64,000 bases of DNA from Streptomyces sp. NBC_01232. Its GTDB lineage: Bacteria > Actinomycetota > Actinomycetes > Streptomycetales > Streptomycetaceae. How positions within the stretch are numbered: the stretch's first letter is position 1; each line of letters opens with the position of its first letter. The translations under genes and the position numbers were made by a program. The notes below the pieces were generated by a model that was given only the letters and a program-made list of their open reading frames with translations, had not been told where the DNA came from and did not search any database. The stretch covers positions 1-64,000 of the forward strand of contig NZ_CP108518.1 in NCBI RefSeq assembly GCF_035989885.1, read 5' to 3'. Below, in pieces: positions 34,156-43,125 of the stretch.

Positions 34156-34500
34156 GCGGCGGCGGCCCCAGGTTTCGCTGTCGACGGTGCGGCCGCGGTC
34201 GTCGCGCAGGGTGGCGGTGTCGGAGCGGTTGTCCCAGACGTAGTCGCGGCGGTCCTGGAAGAGGTCGGTGCGGGTGGTGTTGGTGATCTCCACCCACTCG
34301 CCGTTCAGGGAACGGTTGGAGCGGTCGTCGCGTCCGGGGCTGTCGGCCTGGACCCGGCTGATCTCCACCCGCGGCCGCTGCTGGTGGTGACGGTCATCAC
34401 CGTCCGCGGCAGCCGCCGGGAGCGCCGCGGCCGAGACGATCGCGTCGGCCGCCAGGACGATGGCGGCGATGCGGCGTACGGAGGAAGAAGCAGAAGACAT
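34153..34500 (-). CDS. secreted lamin-tail-domain protein, short form
   Basis: The 115-residue protein starts at ATG 34500 after GAGGGAG. A signal peptide (MSSASSSVRRIAAIVLAAD to ALPAAAA) is followed by a lamin tail domain: VEISRVQADSPGRDDRSNRS, LNGEWVEITN and then DYVWDNRSDTATLRDDRGRT. The usual ~30 residues between these two segments are missing, so the domain is shortened. Its stop codon TAG is read from the CTA at 34153-34155, the junction with the MITE. The MITE insertion therefore lies exactly at the 3' end of this gene. Confidence 0.7.
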   Translation of the reverse strand: MSSASSSVRRIAAIVLAADAIVSAAALPAAAADGDDRHHQQRPRVEISRVQADSPGRDDRSNRSLNGEWVEITNTTRTDLFQDRRDYVWDNRSDTATLRDDRGRTVDSETWGRRR

Positions 34501-34513
34501 GGGTGACGCTCCC

Positions 34514-34830
34514 TCAAGAACAGTGCCCCACAAGCGAAAAAGGGTGCGCCGGCCTTCGGCGAGGAGCCGGCGGGTGGTGGGGTGGTCGCCGCGCAGGGCT
34601 GCCGTGTGGGCCTTGCCGAACACCGCGTTCAGGAGACCGAGGGACGGCTGGTTGCCGCTGAGGGCGATGGCCCGGTCGGCGAAGACGTCGGCGATCGGCA
34701 GGGCGGTGCCTTCGTGGCCGAGGGCGATCGCGGCGCGGCCCCGGACCCCAACCGCGACCGCGACCGCGACCGCGACGTCGGTCAGGCCGGTGACGAAGTC
34801 GGCCCTCGGCGCCCGGGACAGTCCTCGGTG
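34514..34830 (-). pseudogene. relic of a regulator-like protein with TPR-like helix
   Basis: In the same frame upstream of the lamin-tail gene, about 100 codons read IADVFADRAIALSGNQPSLG, LLNAVFGKAHTAALRGDHPT and so on, resembling a helical C-terminal domain of Streptomyces HTH regulators. A 6-bp microsatellite (CGCGAC)n at 34754-34776 interrupts or ends it. There is no start codon with a ribosome site, so it is a fragment. Confidence 0.45.
34754..34776. repeat. 6-bp microsatellite (CGCGAC)n
   Basis: About four copies of CGCGAC lie in tandem. Translated on the minus strand it gives a run of alternating Val and Ala. It lies in the decayed regulator-like region. Confidence 0.75.
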
Positions 34831-34922
34831 ACCGAGTGGTCCCGCGGGTCCCGCCGCGGCGGAACCAGAACTTGGTATGGACCTGACAAATGGGGTCGGC
34901 TAGCGTAGCGCCCGACACTCTC

Positions 34923-34936
34923 TGAGAGCGCTCTCA
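34923..34936. promoter_or_regulatory. LacI-type operator upstream of protease
   Basis: TGAGAGCGCTCTCA is a perfect 14-bp palindrome 31 bp upstream of the protease start codon. Its core GAGAGCGCTCTC recurs upstream of the GH16 glucanase gene. It resembles the GGGAGCGCTCCC boxes of the CebR/CelR repressors. Confidence 0.7.
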
Positions 34937-34966
34937 AGCGTTCAATCCCCCACACCAGGAGGTCTC

Positions 34967-36133
34967 GTGAAACACACCACCCCCTTACGCGCCGCCGTCG
35001 CCGCCCTGCTCCTGACCGTCGGCCTGGGCGCCGCCCACGCCGGCGCGGCGAGCGCCGCCCCGCTTCCGGAGGCCGCCGCGGCATCGTCCGCCGCAGCGCC
35101 GTCCACCTCGGCCGGACTGCTCGACGCGATGCGCCGGGACCTCGGGCTCACCGCTTCCCAGGCCGAGGAACGGCTGAGCGCAGAAAAGGCCGCCGCGGCC
35201 GTGGAGAAGGCCGCACGGCAGGCTGCGGGTGGTGCGTACGGCGGCTCGTGGTACGAGCCTTCCACCGGCCGGCTCGTCGTCGCGGTGACCGACCGCGCGA
35301 AGGAGTCCGAGGCGCGGGCACTGGGCGCCGACACCCGCCTCGTCCGGCACAGCGCCGCCGCGCTGGACCGCGCCAAAGCGCGCCTGGACACGCTGCGCGC
35401 CCCCACCGGGGTGGCCGGCTGGCACGTCGACCCGCGGACCAACAGCGTCGTCGTCACGGTCGTACGTACCGAGCGGGAAACCCCCGCCGTACGGGCGTTC
35501 GTCGACCGGGCCCGGGCCGGCGGCCCCGTCACCGTCGCCGAGACGGCGCAGGCGCCCCGTACCTACGCCGCGGGCACCGTCGGCGGCGACCCGTACTACA
35601 CCGGCAACGTCCGCTGTTCGATCGGCTTCTCCGTGTACGGCGGCTTCGTGACGGCTGGGCACTGCGGGCAGGCGGGGGCCGCCGTGCGCGGCTGGGACGG
35701 GTCCGCGATGGGCACCTTCCGGGGATCCTCGTTCCCCGGCAACGACTACGCGTACGTCGGCATCCACAACGGCTGGTGGACCGTACCGGTGGTGCTCGGC
35801 TGGGGCACCATCCCGGACCAGCTGGTACGCGGCTCCGCCGAGGCACCTGTGGGCGCCTCGATCTGCCGGTCGGGGTCCACGACACACTGGCACTGCGGCA
35901 CCGTCCTCGCCAAGAACGAGACCGTCAACTACAGCCAGGGCGCCGTCCACCAGATGACGAAGACCAGCGTGTGCGCCGAGGGAGGCGACTCCGGCGGCTC
36001 GTTCCTCAGCGGGGACCAGGCCCAGGGCGTCACCTCCGGCGGCTGGGGCAACTGCTCGTCCGGCGGCCAGACGTGGTTCCAGCCGATCAACGAGATCCTC
36101 GGCCGCTACGGCCTGACCCTGCACACCGCCTGA
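34967..36133 (+). CDS. streptogrisin-like S1 serine protease precursor
   Basis: The 388-residue pre-pro-protein has a signal peptide (LRAAVAALLLTVGLGAAHAG), a propeptide with the alpha-lytic-type domain (LDAMRRDLGLTASQAEERLS) and a mature chymotrypsin-like domain. Catalytic residues are visible: His in GGFVTAGHCGQAG, Asp in FPGNDYAYVGI and Ser in CAEGGDSGGSFLSGDQ. Cys pairs fit the family. It degrades extracellular protein. RBS GGAGG lies 7 bp upstream. It shares an operator with the downstream glucanase gene and has a terminator at 36180-36220. Confidence 0.93.
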   Translation: MKHTTPLRAAVAALLLTVGLGAAHAGAASAAPLPEAAAASSAAAPSTSAGLLDAMRRDLGLTASQAEERLSAEKAAAAVEKAARQAAGGAYGGSWYEPSTGRLVVAVTDRAKESEARALGADTRLVRHSAAALDRAKARLDTLRAPTGVAGWHVDPRTNSVVVTVVRTERETPAVRAFVDRARAGGPVTVAETAQAPRTYAAGTVGGDPYYTGNVRCSIGFSVYGGFVTAGHCGQAGAAVRGWDGSAMGTFRGSSFPGNDYAYVGIHNGWWTVPVVLGWGTIPDQLVRGSAEAPVGASICRSGSTTHWHCGTVLAKNETVNYSQGAVHQMTKTSVCAEGGDSGGSFLSGDQAQGVTSGGWGNCSSGGQTWFQPINEILGRYGLTLHTA

Positions 36134-36179
36134 CGCTGGACACGCCTGGCCCTGCGCACGCCTGAGGTCGGCGCGGCAC

Positions 36180-36220
36180 CAGGTCCTTCCGGGCGCGAGC
36201 ACCCCACCCGGAAGGGCCTG
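36180..36220. terminator. protease gene terminator hairpin
   Basis: CAGGTCCTTCCGGG (36180-36193) pairs with CCCGGAAGGGCCTG (36207-36220) over 14 bp with one G-U pair and a 13-nt loop. It lies 47 bp after the protease stop codon. Confidence 0.8.
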
Positions 36221-36659
36221 GCGCCCGGCTTCCCGTACGGGGCCGGCGGCGCTGCTCGTCGACCTGTCCGGTGTGCCGCGGACCGATGCCGGGCACCGGC
36301 GCATGGACGAGGAACCGTCGGCCGGGGCCGGGTGCGTGGCCGGGAGCACGCGGTCCGGACGCCCGCACGGAGTACCCGCGTCGGCCGTCCGGCCGGCGAT
36401 CACGTGAGGCTCCGATTCACACCTCTCTGCATCAAGCCAGCCTTAAGAGATCGTTAAGCCGAAGGCCACAAGAGAAAACCCCAGGTCAGAGGCGTGCGAG
36501 GAGTGTCGCCTGACGTTGCCATGACAGTTACCCCTCCGTAATACTCACTGCCTCGGGTGACATTGCGTCACGTTTGAGAGCGCTCTCGTACCCCTCCTGT
36601 CACTCTTCACCGCTCGCCCGGCCCGCCCCCCTTCTCCTCCCCCGTTCAGACAAGGAACC
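36221..36659. other. leader and promoter region of the GH16 gene
   Basis: About 440 bases without a gene. The section 36420-36600 is comparatively A/T-rich and holds the second LacI-type palindrome; the GH16 promoter is expected here. Confidence 0.5.
36575..36588. promoter_or_regulatory. LacI-type operator upstream of GH16 glucanase
   Basis: TGAGAGCGCTCTCG contains GAGAGCGCTCTC (36576-36587), a perfect 12-bp palindrome identical in core to the one at 34923-34936. It lies 72 bp before the start codon. Confidence 0.7.
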
Positions 36660-37925
36660 ATGCCCATGGCTGCTGCTCATCGCGCACGTCGCCGCTCTCT
36701 CGGCGGAGTGGTGCTCCTCGTGACCACCGCCCTGGTCGCGGCGGTGCTCATGTCCTTCACCCGTTCGATGGCCCCGCCCGCGGGTGCCGCAGTTGTCGCG
36801 CAGACCTGGTCGGACGAGTTCGACGGCGCGGCCGGCCGCGCTCCTGACGCCGCCAAGTGGACGCTCGAGACCGGCGGTTCGGGCTTCGGCAACCACGAGC
36901 TGCAGTACTACACCACCAGCACCTCGAACGCCGCGCTCGACGGCCAGGGCAACCTCGTCATCACCGCGCGGAAGAACACCGACGCCGGCCTCGGCTGCTG
37001 GTACGGGCAGTGCCAATACACCTCGGCCCGGCTGAACACCGCCAAAACCTTCACCCAGGCGTACGGCCGCTTCGAGGCCCGCATCAAAATCCCGCGCGGC
37101 CAGGGCATCTGGCCCGCCTTCTGGATGCTCGGCAACGACCTCGGCAGCGTGGGCTGGCCGGGCAGCGGCGAGATCGACATCATGGAGAACATCGGCCGCG
37201 AACCCAGCACCGTGCACGGTACGGTGCACGGCCCCGGCTACTCCGGAGCGGGCGGCCTCGGCGCCGCGTACAACCTGCCCGGCGGCCGCGCCTTCGCCGA
37301 CGACTTCCACGTGTTCGCCGTCGACTGGAGCCCGAACTCCCTCGTCTGGTCGGTGGACGGCACCACGTACAAGACCCTCACGCCGGCCGACACCGGCGGC
37401 AACAAGTGGGTCTTCGACCACCCGTTCTTCATCATCCTCAACCTGGCGGTCGGTGGGGACTGGCCCGGCAGCCCGGACGCCTCCACGTCCTTCCCGCAGA
37501 CGATGACCGTCGACTACGTCCGCGCCTCCTCCGCCGGCGCCCCCTCCGCACGCCCGATCCGTGGCATCGGCGGCATGTGCGTCGACGTCGCCGGCGGCTC
37601 CGACGCCGACCGCACCCCCATCCAGCTGCACGACTGCACCGGCAGCGCGGCCCAGCAGTGGACCATCGGCGGCGACGGCACCGTCCGCGCCCTCGGCAAG
37701 TGCCTGGACGTCGCGGGCGGCTCCACCGCCGACGGCGCCGTCGTCCAGCTCTACACCTGCAACGGCACCAACGCCCAGAAGTGGACGTACACCGCCGCCC
37801 GTGACCTCACCAACACCGGTGCGGGCAAGTGCCTGGACGCCAAGGGCAACTCCTCCGCCGACGGCACCCGGTTGCAGACCTGGACCTGCACCGGCGCCGC
37901 CAACCAGAAGTGGACGGTCGGCTGA
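36660..37925 (+). CDS. GH16 endo-beta-1,3-glucanase with ricin-B lectin domain
   Basis: The 421-residue secreted protein has a long signal peptide (LGGVVLLVTTALVAAVLMSF). The GH16 domain has the catalytic motif GSGEIDIMENIG (E-x-D-x-x-E) and flanking aromatic substrate residues (GIWPAFWMLGND). Beyond residue ~295 three QxW-type ricin B/CBM13 repeats follow, for example LDVAGGSTADGAVVQLYTCN then NAQKW. It cleaves beta-1,3-glucans such as laminarin and fungal wall glucan. The adjacent GH64 gene acts on the same polymer, and its operator is shared with the protease, as expected of enzymes that digest fungal walls. Confidence 0.95.
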   Translation: MPMAAAHRARRRSLGGVVLLVTTALVAAVLMSFTRSMAPPAGAAVVAQTWSDEFDGAAGRAPDAAKWTLETGGSGFGNHELQYYTTSTSNAALDGQGNLVITARKNTDAGLGCWYGQCQYTSARLNTAKTFTQAYGRFEARIKIPRGQGIWPAFWMLGNDLGSVGWPGSGEIDIMENIGREPSTVHGTVHGPGYSGAGGLGAAYNLPGGRAFADDFHVFAVDWSPNSLVWSVDGTTYKTLTPADTGGNKWVFDHPFFIILNLAVGGDWPGSPDASTSFPQTMTVDYVRASSAGAPSARPIRGIGGMCVDVAGGSDADRTPIQLHDCTGSAAQQWTIGGDGTVRALGKCLDVAGGSTADGAVVQLYTCNGTNAQKWTYTAARDLTNTGAGKCLDAKGNSSADGTRLQTWTCTGAANQKWTVG

Positions 37926-38011
37926 CCCACCAGCCCCGCCGCCCTCCCCTCTCCCCCGTCCCTGCGTCCGACCGCTCCCCCGCCCGACCTGAAGAAGAAC
38001 GGACCCCCACC

Positions 38012-39706
38012 GTGACGGCTCGCCACCAGCGAACCCTGCCCCGTAGAAAACTCCTCGCCGTGACGGCGGGCCTGGCCCTGGCCGTGCCCGCCGCGGCAGC
38101 CTGGCTCGAGATGAGCGCCAACGCGTCCACCACCGCCACGCTCCCCCTGGACCTGGTGAACACCACCGGCAACAACACGGTGTACGCCTATGTGCTCGGC
38201 CGTGACCCCGCGGCCGGCGGCACCTGGGCCTTTGTCCAGGCCAACGGCTCCAGCCTGTACCACCCGCCGGCCCCGGCCAACGATCAGACCCCGCTCGGGG
38301 CCGACTGTGCCATCCCGCTCAACGCGTCCGGCGCCGGAGCGCGGAGGGTGACGCTGCCGCGCCTGGACAGCGGCCGTATCTACTTCTCCGTCGGCACGAA
38401 GCTCACCTTCCTGGTGAACCGCGGCGGCGGTCTGGCCCTGCCGTCGGTGAGCAACCCCACCGACCCCAACGCGAACATCGCTCACGACTTCTGCGAGTTC
38501 ACCTTCAACAGCGACCAGTTGTACGCCAACATCACGTTCGTCGACATGGTCTCGCTGCCGATCGCCTTCCAACTGGAGACCGGGCAGGGCACCCAGACGG
38601 TGCGCGGGCTGCCCGCCGACGGACTGTCCCGGGTCGCCGCAGCGCTGCGGGCCCAGTCCGCCGCCGACGGCAGCGACTGGAGCCGGCTGATCGTCACCGC
38701 GGGCGGCCGCGACGTGCGCGTACTCAGTCCCAACCTGGCGATCCGCGGCAACAGCGACTTGTTCCGCGGCTACTTCGACGGCTACGTGGACGAGGTGTGG
38801 AACAAGTACCGCTCCACCGACCTGCGCATCGACACCCAGTTCACCTGGGGAACCGTCACCGGCCGGGTGAACGGCGACCTCCTCGCCTTCCCCGGGGTCG
38901 GCAGCTTCGCCAAGCCGTCCACCCTTTCGATCTTCTCCTGCAGCGACGCGCCCTTCACCACGGGCAACGACCTGATGGGCAATATCAGCGCACGGCTCGC
39001 CGCCGCCTTCAACCGCACCACCCTGCTGGACAACCCCCACCAGCCGACCGCGGAGAAGCCCGCCGCCTTCTACACCCGGCCGCGCACCAACCACTACTCC
39101 CGCATCCTGCACAACACCACCCCCGACCATCTCGGGTACGCCTTCCCCTACGACGACGTGCACCCGGACGGAGTCGACTTCGAGGGCAAGGTGCAGTCCG
39201 GCACCCCCGGCCGCTGGACCATCACGGTCGGCGGTGTGGCCAGCGGCGGCACACCGGCCCCGACGCCGACCGCCACCGCCACCGCCCCGGGCGGCGGGGT
39301 CAGCGCCTTCACCACCATCCAGGCCGAAGCGTTCAATGCCCAGTCCGGAGCACAGGTCGAGGCCTGCTCCGACGGCGGCGGCGGATCCGCCGTCGGCCAT
39401 CTGTCCAACGGCGACTGGCTCAAGTTCTCGGCCGTCGCCTTCGGCTCCACCGGCGCCACCCGCTTCGACGCCCGAGTCGCTTCCGGGGCCGCCGGCGGAG
39501 TCAGCGGCCTGGTCCAGGTCCGCCTCGACAGCCCCACAGCCACCCCGGTCGGCGGCTTCGCCGTCGCCAATACCGGCGGATGGCAGGCCTGGCGCACCGT
39601 CCCCGCCGACATCCGCCGCACCACCGGAACCCACGACGTCTATCTGACCTTCGACAGCGGCCAGCCCTCCGACTTCGTCAACGTCAACTGGTTCTCCTTC
39701 GCCTAG
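38012..39706 (+). CDS. GH64 beta-1,3-glucanase with CBM6
   Basis: The 564-residue protein starts at GTG 38012. The N-terminus has a twin-arginine-like signal (PRRKLLAVTAGLALAVPAAA), so Tat export is likely. Residues ~45-400 fit GH64 (laminaripentaose-producing beta-1,3-glucanase, thaumatin-like half), with VYAYVLGRDPAAGGTWAFVQ near its start and HDFCEFTFNSDQLYANITFV. A Thr/Pro linker (TPAPTPTATATA) leads to a C-terminal CBM6 (IQAEAFNAQSGAQVEACSDG to VNVNWFSFA). It acts together with the GH16 enzyme 86 bp upstream and may be cotranscribed. Confidence 0.93.
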   Translation: MTARHQRTLPRRKLLAVTAGLALAVPAAAAWLEMSANASTTATLPLDLVNTTGNNTVYAYVLGRDPAAGGTWAFVQANGSSLYHPPAPANDQTPLGADCAIPLNASGAGARRVTLPRLDSGRIYFSVGTKLTFLVNRGGGLALPSVSNPTDPNANIAHDFCEFTFNSDQLYANITFVDMVSLPIAFQLETGQGTQTVRGLPADGLSRVAAALRAQSAADGSDWSRLIVTAGGRDVRVLSPNLAIRGNSDLFRGYFDGYVDEVWNKYRSTDLRIDTQFTWGTVTGRVNGDLLAFPGVGSFAKPSTLSIFSCSDAPFTTGNDLMGNISARLAAAFNRTTLLDNPHQPTAEKPAAFYTRPRTNHYSRILHNTTPDHLGYAFPYDDVHPDGVDFEGKVQSGTPGRWTITVGGVASGGTPAPTPTATATAPGGGVSAFTTIQAEAFNAQSGAQVEACSDGGGGSAVGHLSNGDWLKFSAVAFGSTGATRFDARVASGAAGGVSGLVQVRLDSPTATPVGGFAVANTGGWQAWRTVPADIRRTTGTHDVYLTFDSGQPSDFVNVNWFSFA

Positions 39707-40199
39707 GGTTCCTCACCGGGCGCGGTCTCCTCGGAGCCGGCCCCACGAGCGTCGGCCGCAGGCCTCCCGGACAGGACGGGGCGACCTGAGGAACACCGGT
39801 GCCGTCAGCCGAGCAGGGGGAAGGACGCGGGTCGAGCGGGTGTGGGCGGCCGAGCAGCCCGCGCAACTGGTCGAAGCGCAGGAACATGCCCGCGGTGACC
39901 CGCGCCCGACGTCGGCCGTTGGCCGTTGGCCGCGCCCTCGGTACCGGGGCGCCAGTCGATCCAGTAGGTGACGGCGTCCCGGTCGACCGGTCCGGGGGCC
40001 GGGGTGTGCAGGGCCACGAGGCCGCGCCGGCAGTCCATGAGGCAGTGGAAGAGCAGGTCCGGACGGCCCAGCCCGTACAGCCGGTGGGCTGCCAAGAGTC
40101 CTCGTCCTCCAGCGGGGCCACGACGGCCGCGAGGGCCCGGTGGGCGGCGTGCAGAGCGCGGACCGGTTCGGCCCGGACGGGTTCTGGGGGCGGGTCCTG
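39707..40199. other. decayed region with a minus-strand relic
   Basis: The minus strand carries DAVTYWIDWRPGTEG and, in another frame, VTAGMFLRFDQLRGLLGRP. Both parts have good codon bias and read as one gene broken by a frameshift near 39930. No start or complete product is visible, and I do not recognise the family. Confidence 0.4.
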
Positions 40200-40455
40200 G
40201 TCCTGAGTCGGGCGACCGCATGGCAGCCGCCGCCTCCGTCCGACGCTCCGCCGGGGCAGTCACAGCCAGCGCCGCCACCGTAGCCCTCGGCCTCCTCGCG
40301 CTCCTCGCCGGCGACCTGACCAACAACAAGGCCCTCGGCCCCGTCGGCGCGATCGGCATCTTCTGCTCCTTCCGGCCACCCTGGCATTCCTGCCCGCCGT
40401 CCGTTTGCGCGCGCCAACCAGGGAGATCTCGTCGGCGAAGCCGCCGCTGCGGTAG
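40200..40455 (+). pseudogene. fragment of an MMPL/RND transporter
   Basis: The frame reads GAVTASAATVALGLLALLAG and LTNNKALGPVGAIGIFCSF, then after a one-base shift LATLAFLPAVRLRAP. This matches the transmembrane core of the MMPL/RND exporter family, but only about 80 residues of ~700 remain. Confidence 0.7.
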
Positions 40456-40674
40456 CGGCCGCTGCCGCAGCGGCCGACCCGCCGGTCGGAGTCCCTCACC
40501 CCATCAACTACACCTGGGTGAAAAGGAATTGGCGCATGAAGTCCACCGGCGTGGTCAATGGCGCGGCATGCCCGGCACAGCTGGAAGTGGGAACCGTTCA
40601 CGCGTGGATGTGTGTCTCCAGGCAAACAGCGAGACGTGTCCGGGCGGGTCCCGGCTCGATCCTCAGGGGGGATC

Positions 40675-42432
40675 TTGACTTCATCGCACCGCGGAAGACT
40701 GAGTGCACTGGCCGCCGGCGGCGTACTGGCCCTGGCCGTCAGCGCCCTGGCCGCCGCCCCGAGCAGCGCCGCCCCGCAGCCCGGCATACCCGACTCCGCC
40801 GCCGCCCGGCCATCGGCCGGCCCGGCGGCGGATTCGGTCCCCGAGGCCGCACCGGGCAGCGATCGCGAGTACCCGAGCGTCGTCATGCCCGGCCGCGCCG
40901 TGCGGCCGGCGGCGCCGACCGCCGCCAAGCCGCGGCACGACGTCGACGGCGACGGCATCAGCGACATGATCGTCATGGAGTTCGACCAGACCACGGCCGT
41001 CTATCTGTCGTCGATCTCGACCTGGAGCCAATACACGATCTACAAGACCGACCCCGACCCCTCCGCCTCGTTCAAGGACCTGCTGCCGGTGGGCAACGTG
41101 GGCGGCACCAGCAAGGCCGAGCTGCTCTCGCTCTCCTTCGACGGTGTCCTCACGCTCTACGAAGCCGGCCTGACGAGCACGTCGGCGCCCCTTTGGTCGG
41201 GCCGCGGATGGCAGATCTACAACCGCGTCATGGCCACCGGCGACCTGACCGGAGACCGCCGTCCCGACTTGCTGGCCCGGGACCACGCCGGCGACCTGTG
41301 GCTGTACACCGGCACCGGAAGCGTGAGCAAACCCTTCAACACGCGGGTCAAGGTCGGCTCCGGCTGGGGGATCTACGACCAACTGGTCGGAGCCGACGAC
41401 GTCGACGGCGACGGCCTGGGCGACGTCCTCACCCGTACGCTGAGCGGTGAGTTGTGGTTCCACAAGGGAGCCGGCAGCGCCACCGCCCCGCTCAAGGCCC
41501 GTGTCAAGGTCAGCACCGGTTGGAACGCGTACAACGTGATCACCGGCTCGGACGACGGTGACGGCGACGGTCTGAGCGACCTGCTCGCCCGCGACCGCGA
41601 CGGCGTGGAGTACTGGTTCAAGTCGGTCGGTGGCGGCAAGTTCGCCGCACCCGCGTACTTCGGCAGTGGCTATGAATTCAACAAGTTCATCGTCGGCGCG
41701 GGCACCACGCCGCTCTACGGCAAGGGACAGAACCTCGGCACCGAAGCGGACGACGACCTCGCCAAGTACAGCGCCCTGGCCAACGGCGACTACCGGACGC
41801 CGCCGGTCTGGGCCGGCAAGGAGACGCCCGGCTCCCGCAACACGTACGCCACCGGTCTCAACAGCCGCAACCACGCGACCTACGTACAGAACATCGGCAG
41901 CGACCTGTACATCCAGGGCGAGCGGGTCAGCACGACGTGGAACTACACCATGACGGTCGGCCCCGGTGACCTCACCGGCGACGGCAAGGGCGACCTCCTC
42001 GGTCGCGACTCCGCCGGCACTCTGTGGCTCCATCCCGGCGACGGTGCGCTGGTGACCAGGTTCGGCGCGCGCATCAAGGTCGGCACCGGCTGGAACGGCT
42101 ACGACGCGCTCGTCGGCGCGGGCGATTACTCCGGCGACGGGCGGCCCGACCTGCTCGCCCGGGACGCCTCCGGCCGCCTGTTCCTCTTCAAGGGCACGGG
42201 CACGGCCACCGCGCCGTTCGCCACCCGGGAGCAGGTGGGCAGCGGCTTCGACCAGTACGACAAGCTGTTCGTTCCGGGTGACATCGACGGCGACAGCAAG
42301 GGCGACCTGCTCTGCCGTCTTCCGAACGGCGTCGTGTACCGGTACTCCTCGACGGGCAAGGCCGGTACCGAGACCTTCGCCGCCCGGGTGAAGTTCGGTA
42401 CCGGTTGGAACCTCTACAAGAACATCGTCTGA
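40675..42432 (+). CDS. secreted FG-GAP/VCBS repeat protein
   Basis: From TTG 40675 (after AGGGGGG) the protein has 585 residues with a signal peptide (GRLSALAAGGVLALAVSALA). The mature part consists of repeated calcium-binding blades with DxDGDG motifs: HDVDGDGISDMIVME, GDLTGDRRPDLLARDHAG, DVDGDGLGDVLTRT, DDGDGDGLSDLLARDRDG, GDLTGDGKGDLLGRDSAG, and more. Such FG-GAP/VCBS repeats form a beta-propeller and commonly serve in adhesion or as an accessory to secreted enzymes. No catalytic domain is visible. Longer starts from ATG upstream would put a poor N-terminus before the signal. Confidence 0.85.
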   Translation: MTSSHRGRLSALAAGGVLALAVSALAAAPSSAAPQPGIPDSAAARPSAGPAADSVPEAAPGSDREYPSVVMPGRAVRPAAPTAAKPRHDVDGDGISDMIVMEFDQTTAVYLSSISTWSQYTIYKTDPDPSASFKDLLPVGNVGGTSKAELLSLSFDGVLTLYEAGLTSTSAPLWSGRGWQIYNRVMATGDLTGDRRPDLLARDHAGDLWLYTGTGSVSKPFNTRVKVGSGWGIYDQLVGADDVDGDGLGDVLTRTLSGELWFHKGAGSATAPLKARVKVSTGWNAYNVITGSDDGDGDGLSDLLARDRDGVEYWFKSVGGGKFAAPAYFGSGYEFNKFIVGAGTTPLYGKGQNLGTEADDDLAKYSALANGDYRTPPVWAGKETPGSRNTYATGLNSRNHATYVQNIGSDLYIQGERVSTTWNYTMTVGPGDLTGDGKGDLLGRDSAGTLWLHPGDGALVTRFGARIKVGTGWNGYDALVGAGDYSGDGRPDLLARDASGRLFLFKGTGTATAPFATREQVGSGFDQYDKLFVPGDIDGDSKGDLLCRLPNGVVYRYSSTGKAGTETFAARVKFGTGWNLYKNIV

Positions 42433-42552
42433 GTCCCGAGGCTGCCCGGTCGCGAAGCGGCGACGGCACGGGCCCGGTCCACCGGCACCAGCCGGCGGGC
42501 CGGAGTCCCGTCCCAGCCGGAGCCCGCACCGGCCCACCCGCCGACTCGCCGG

Positions 42553-43125
42553 TCAGGGGGCGTCGATGAGTACCCGGCCGTCGGTCGGCACGGCTGCCGC
42601 GAACCCGTTCGCGTAGGCGTTCTGCACGCGGGACCGCTCCGTCGCGTTGGGCACGGCGTTGGTGCAGGCCGTCCCGGCGCTGGACCCGGACATCAGCTGC
42701 GAGCACGGTCCCGGTTTGGTGTCCGGGAGGCCCAGGCTGTGGCCCAGCTCGTGCGCAGCGATGCGCGTCTTGTCGTACCCCTGGCTCACGGCCTGCGCGC
42801 CGAGTTCGACTCGGACCTGTCGCCCCGGACGGACCGGACCGAGGGTGGCTTGCGGCCAGCCGGTGGTGGCCACGATGACGATCTCGGCCCGGGCCCCGGG
42901 CGCGGCCTCCACCAGCCGTACGTTGCTGACGTTCGCGTTCCAGGAAGCGACCCCGGCCGCAATGGCCGCTTCCCAGCCGCCGGCTCGGCTGTCGTCGTAT
43001 CGGAGTGTCACTATCGCTGCGGTGGCGTCCGGTATGGGCGCGGGTGCCGCGGTCGCGGCGGTTGCCGCCGCGAGGACCAGCGCGGCGGCAGAGGTGCCGA
43101 CTTTCAGCCAGGTGCCCAGAGACAT
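42553..43125 (-). CDS. snpA: snapalysin (small neutral metalloprotease, M7)
   Basis: The 190-residue precursor has a signal peptide (VGTSAAALVLAAATAATAAP) and the M7 signature HELGHSLGLPD, that is HExxHxxGxxD, which binds zinc through two His and Asp. The overall size (mature ~15 kDa) and the C-terminal Cys pair fit snapalysin of Streptomyces. It degrades proteins such as casein. The GGAAG ribosome site is 7 bp upstream. In most Streptomyces it is divergent from a LysR activator; that partner is not present here. Confidence 0.92.
   Translation of the reverse strand: MSLGTWLKVGTSAAALVLAAATAATAAPAPIPDATAAIVTLRYDDSRAGGWEAAIAAGVASWNANVSNVRLVEAAPGARAEIVIVATTGWPQATLGPVRPGRQVRVELGAQAVSQGYDKTRIAAHELGHSLGLPDTKPGPCSQLMSGSSAGTACTNAVPNATERSRVQNAYANGFAAAVPTDGRVLIDAP

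Noticed and set aside
36600..37631. Long antisense frames opposite the glucanase genes (36600-39634)
   Set aside because: These are shadow frames of high-G/C coding sequence; the plus-strand frames have clear domains and motifs.
34967..42432. Biosynthetic gene cluster
   Set aside because: The region contains secreted hydrolases and carbohydrate-binding proteins but no polyketide, peptide synthetase, terpene or tailoring genes.
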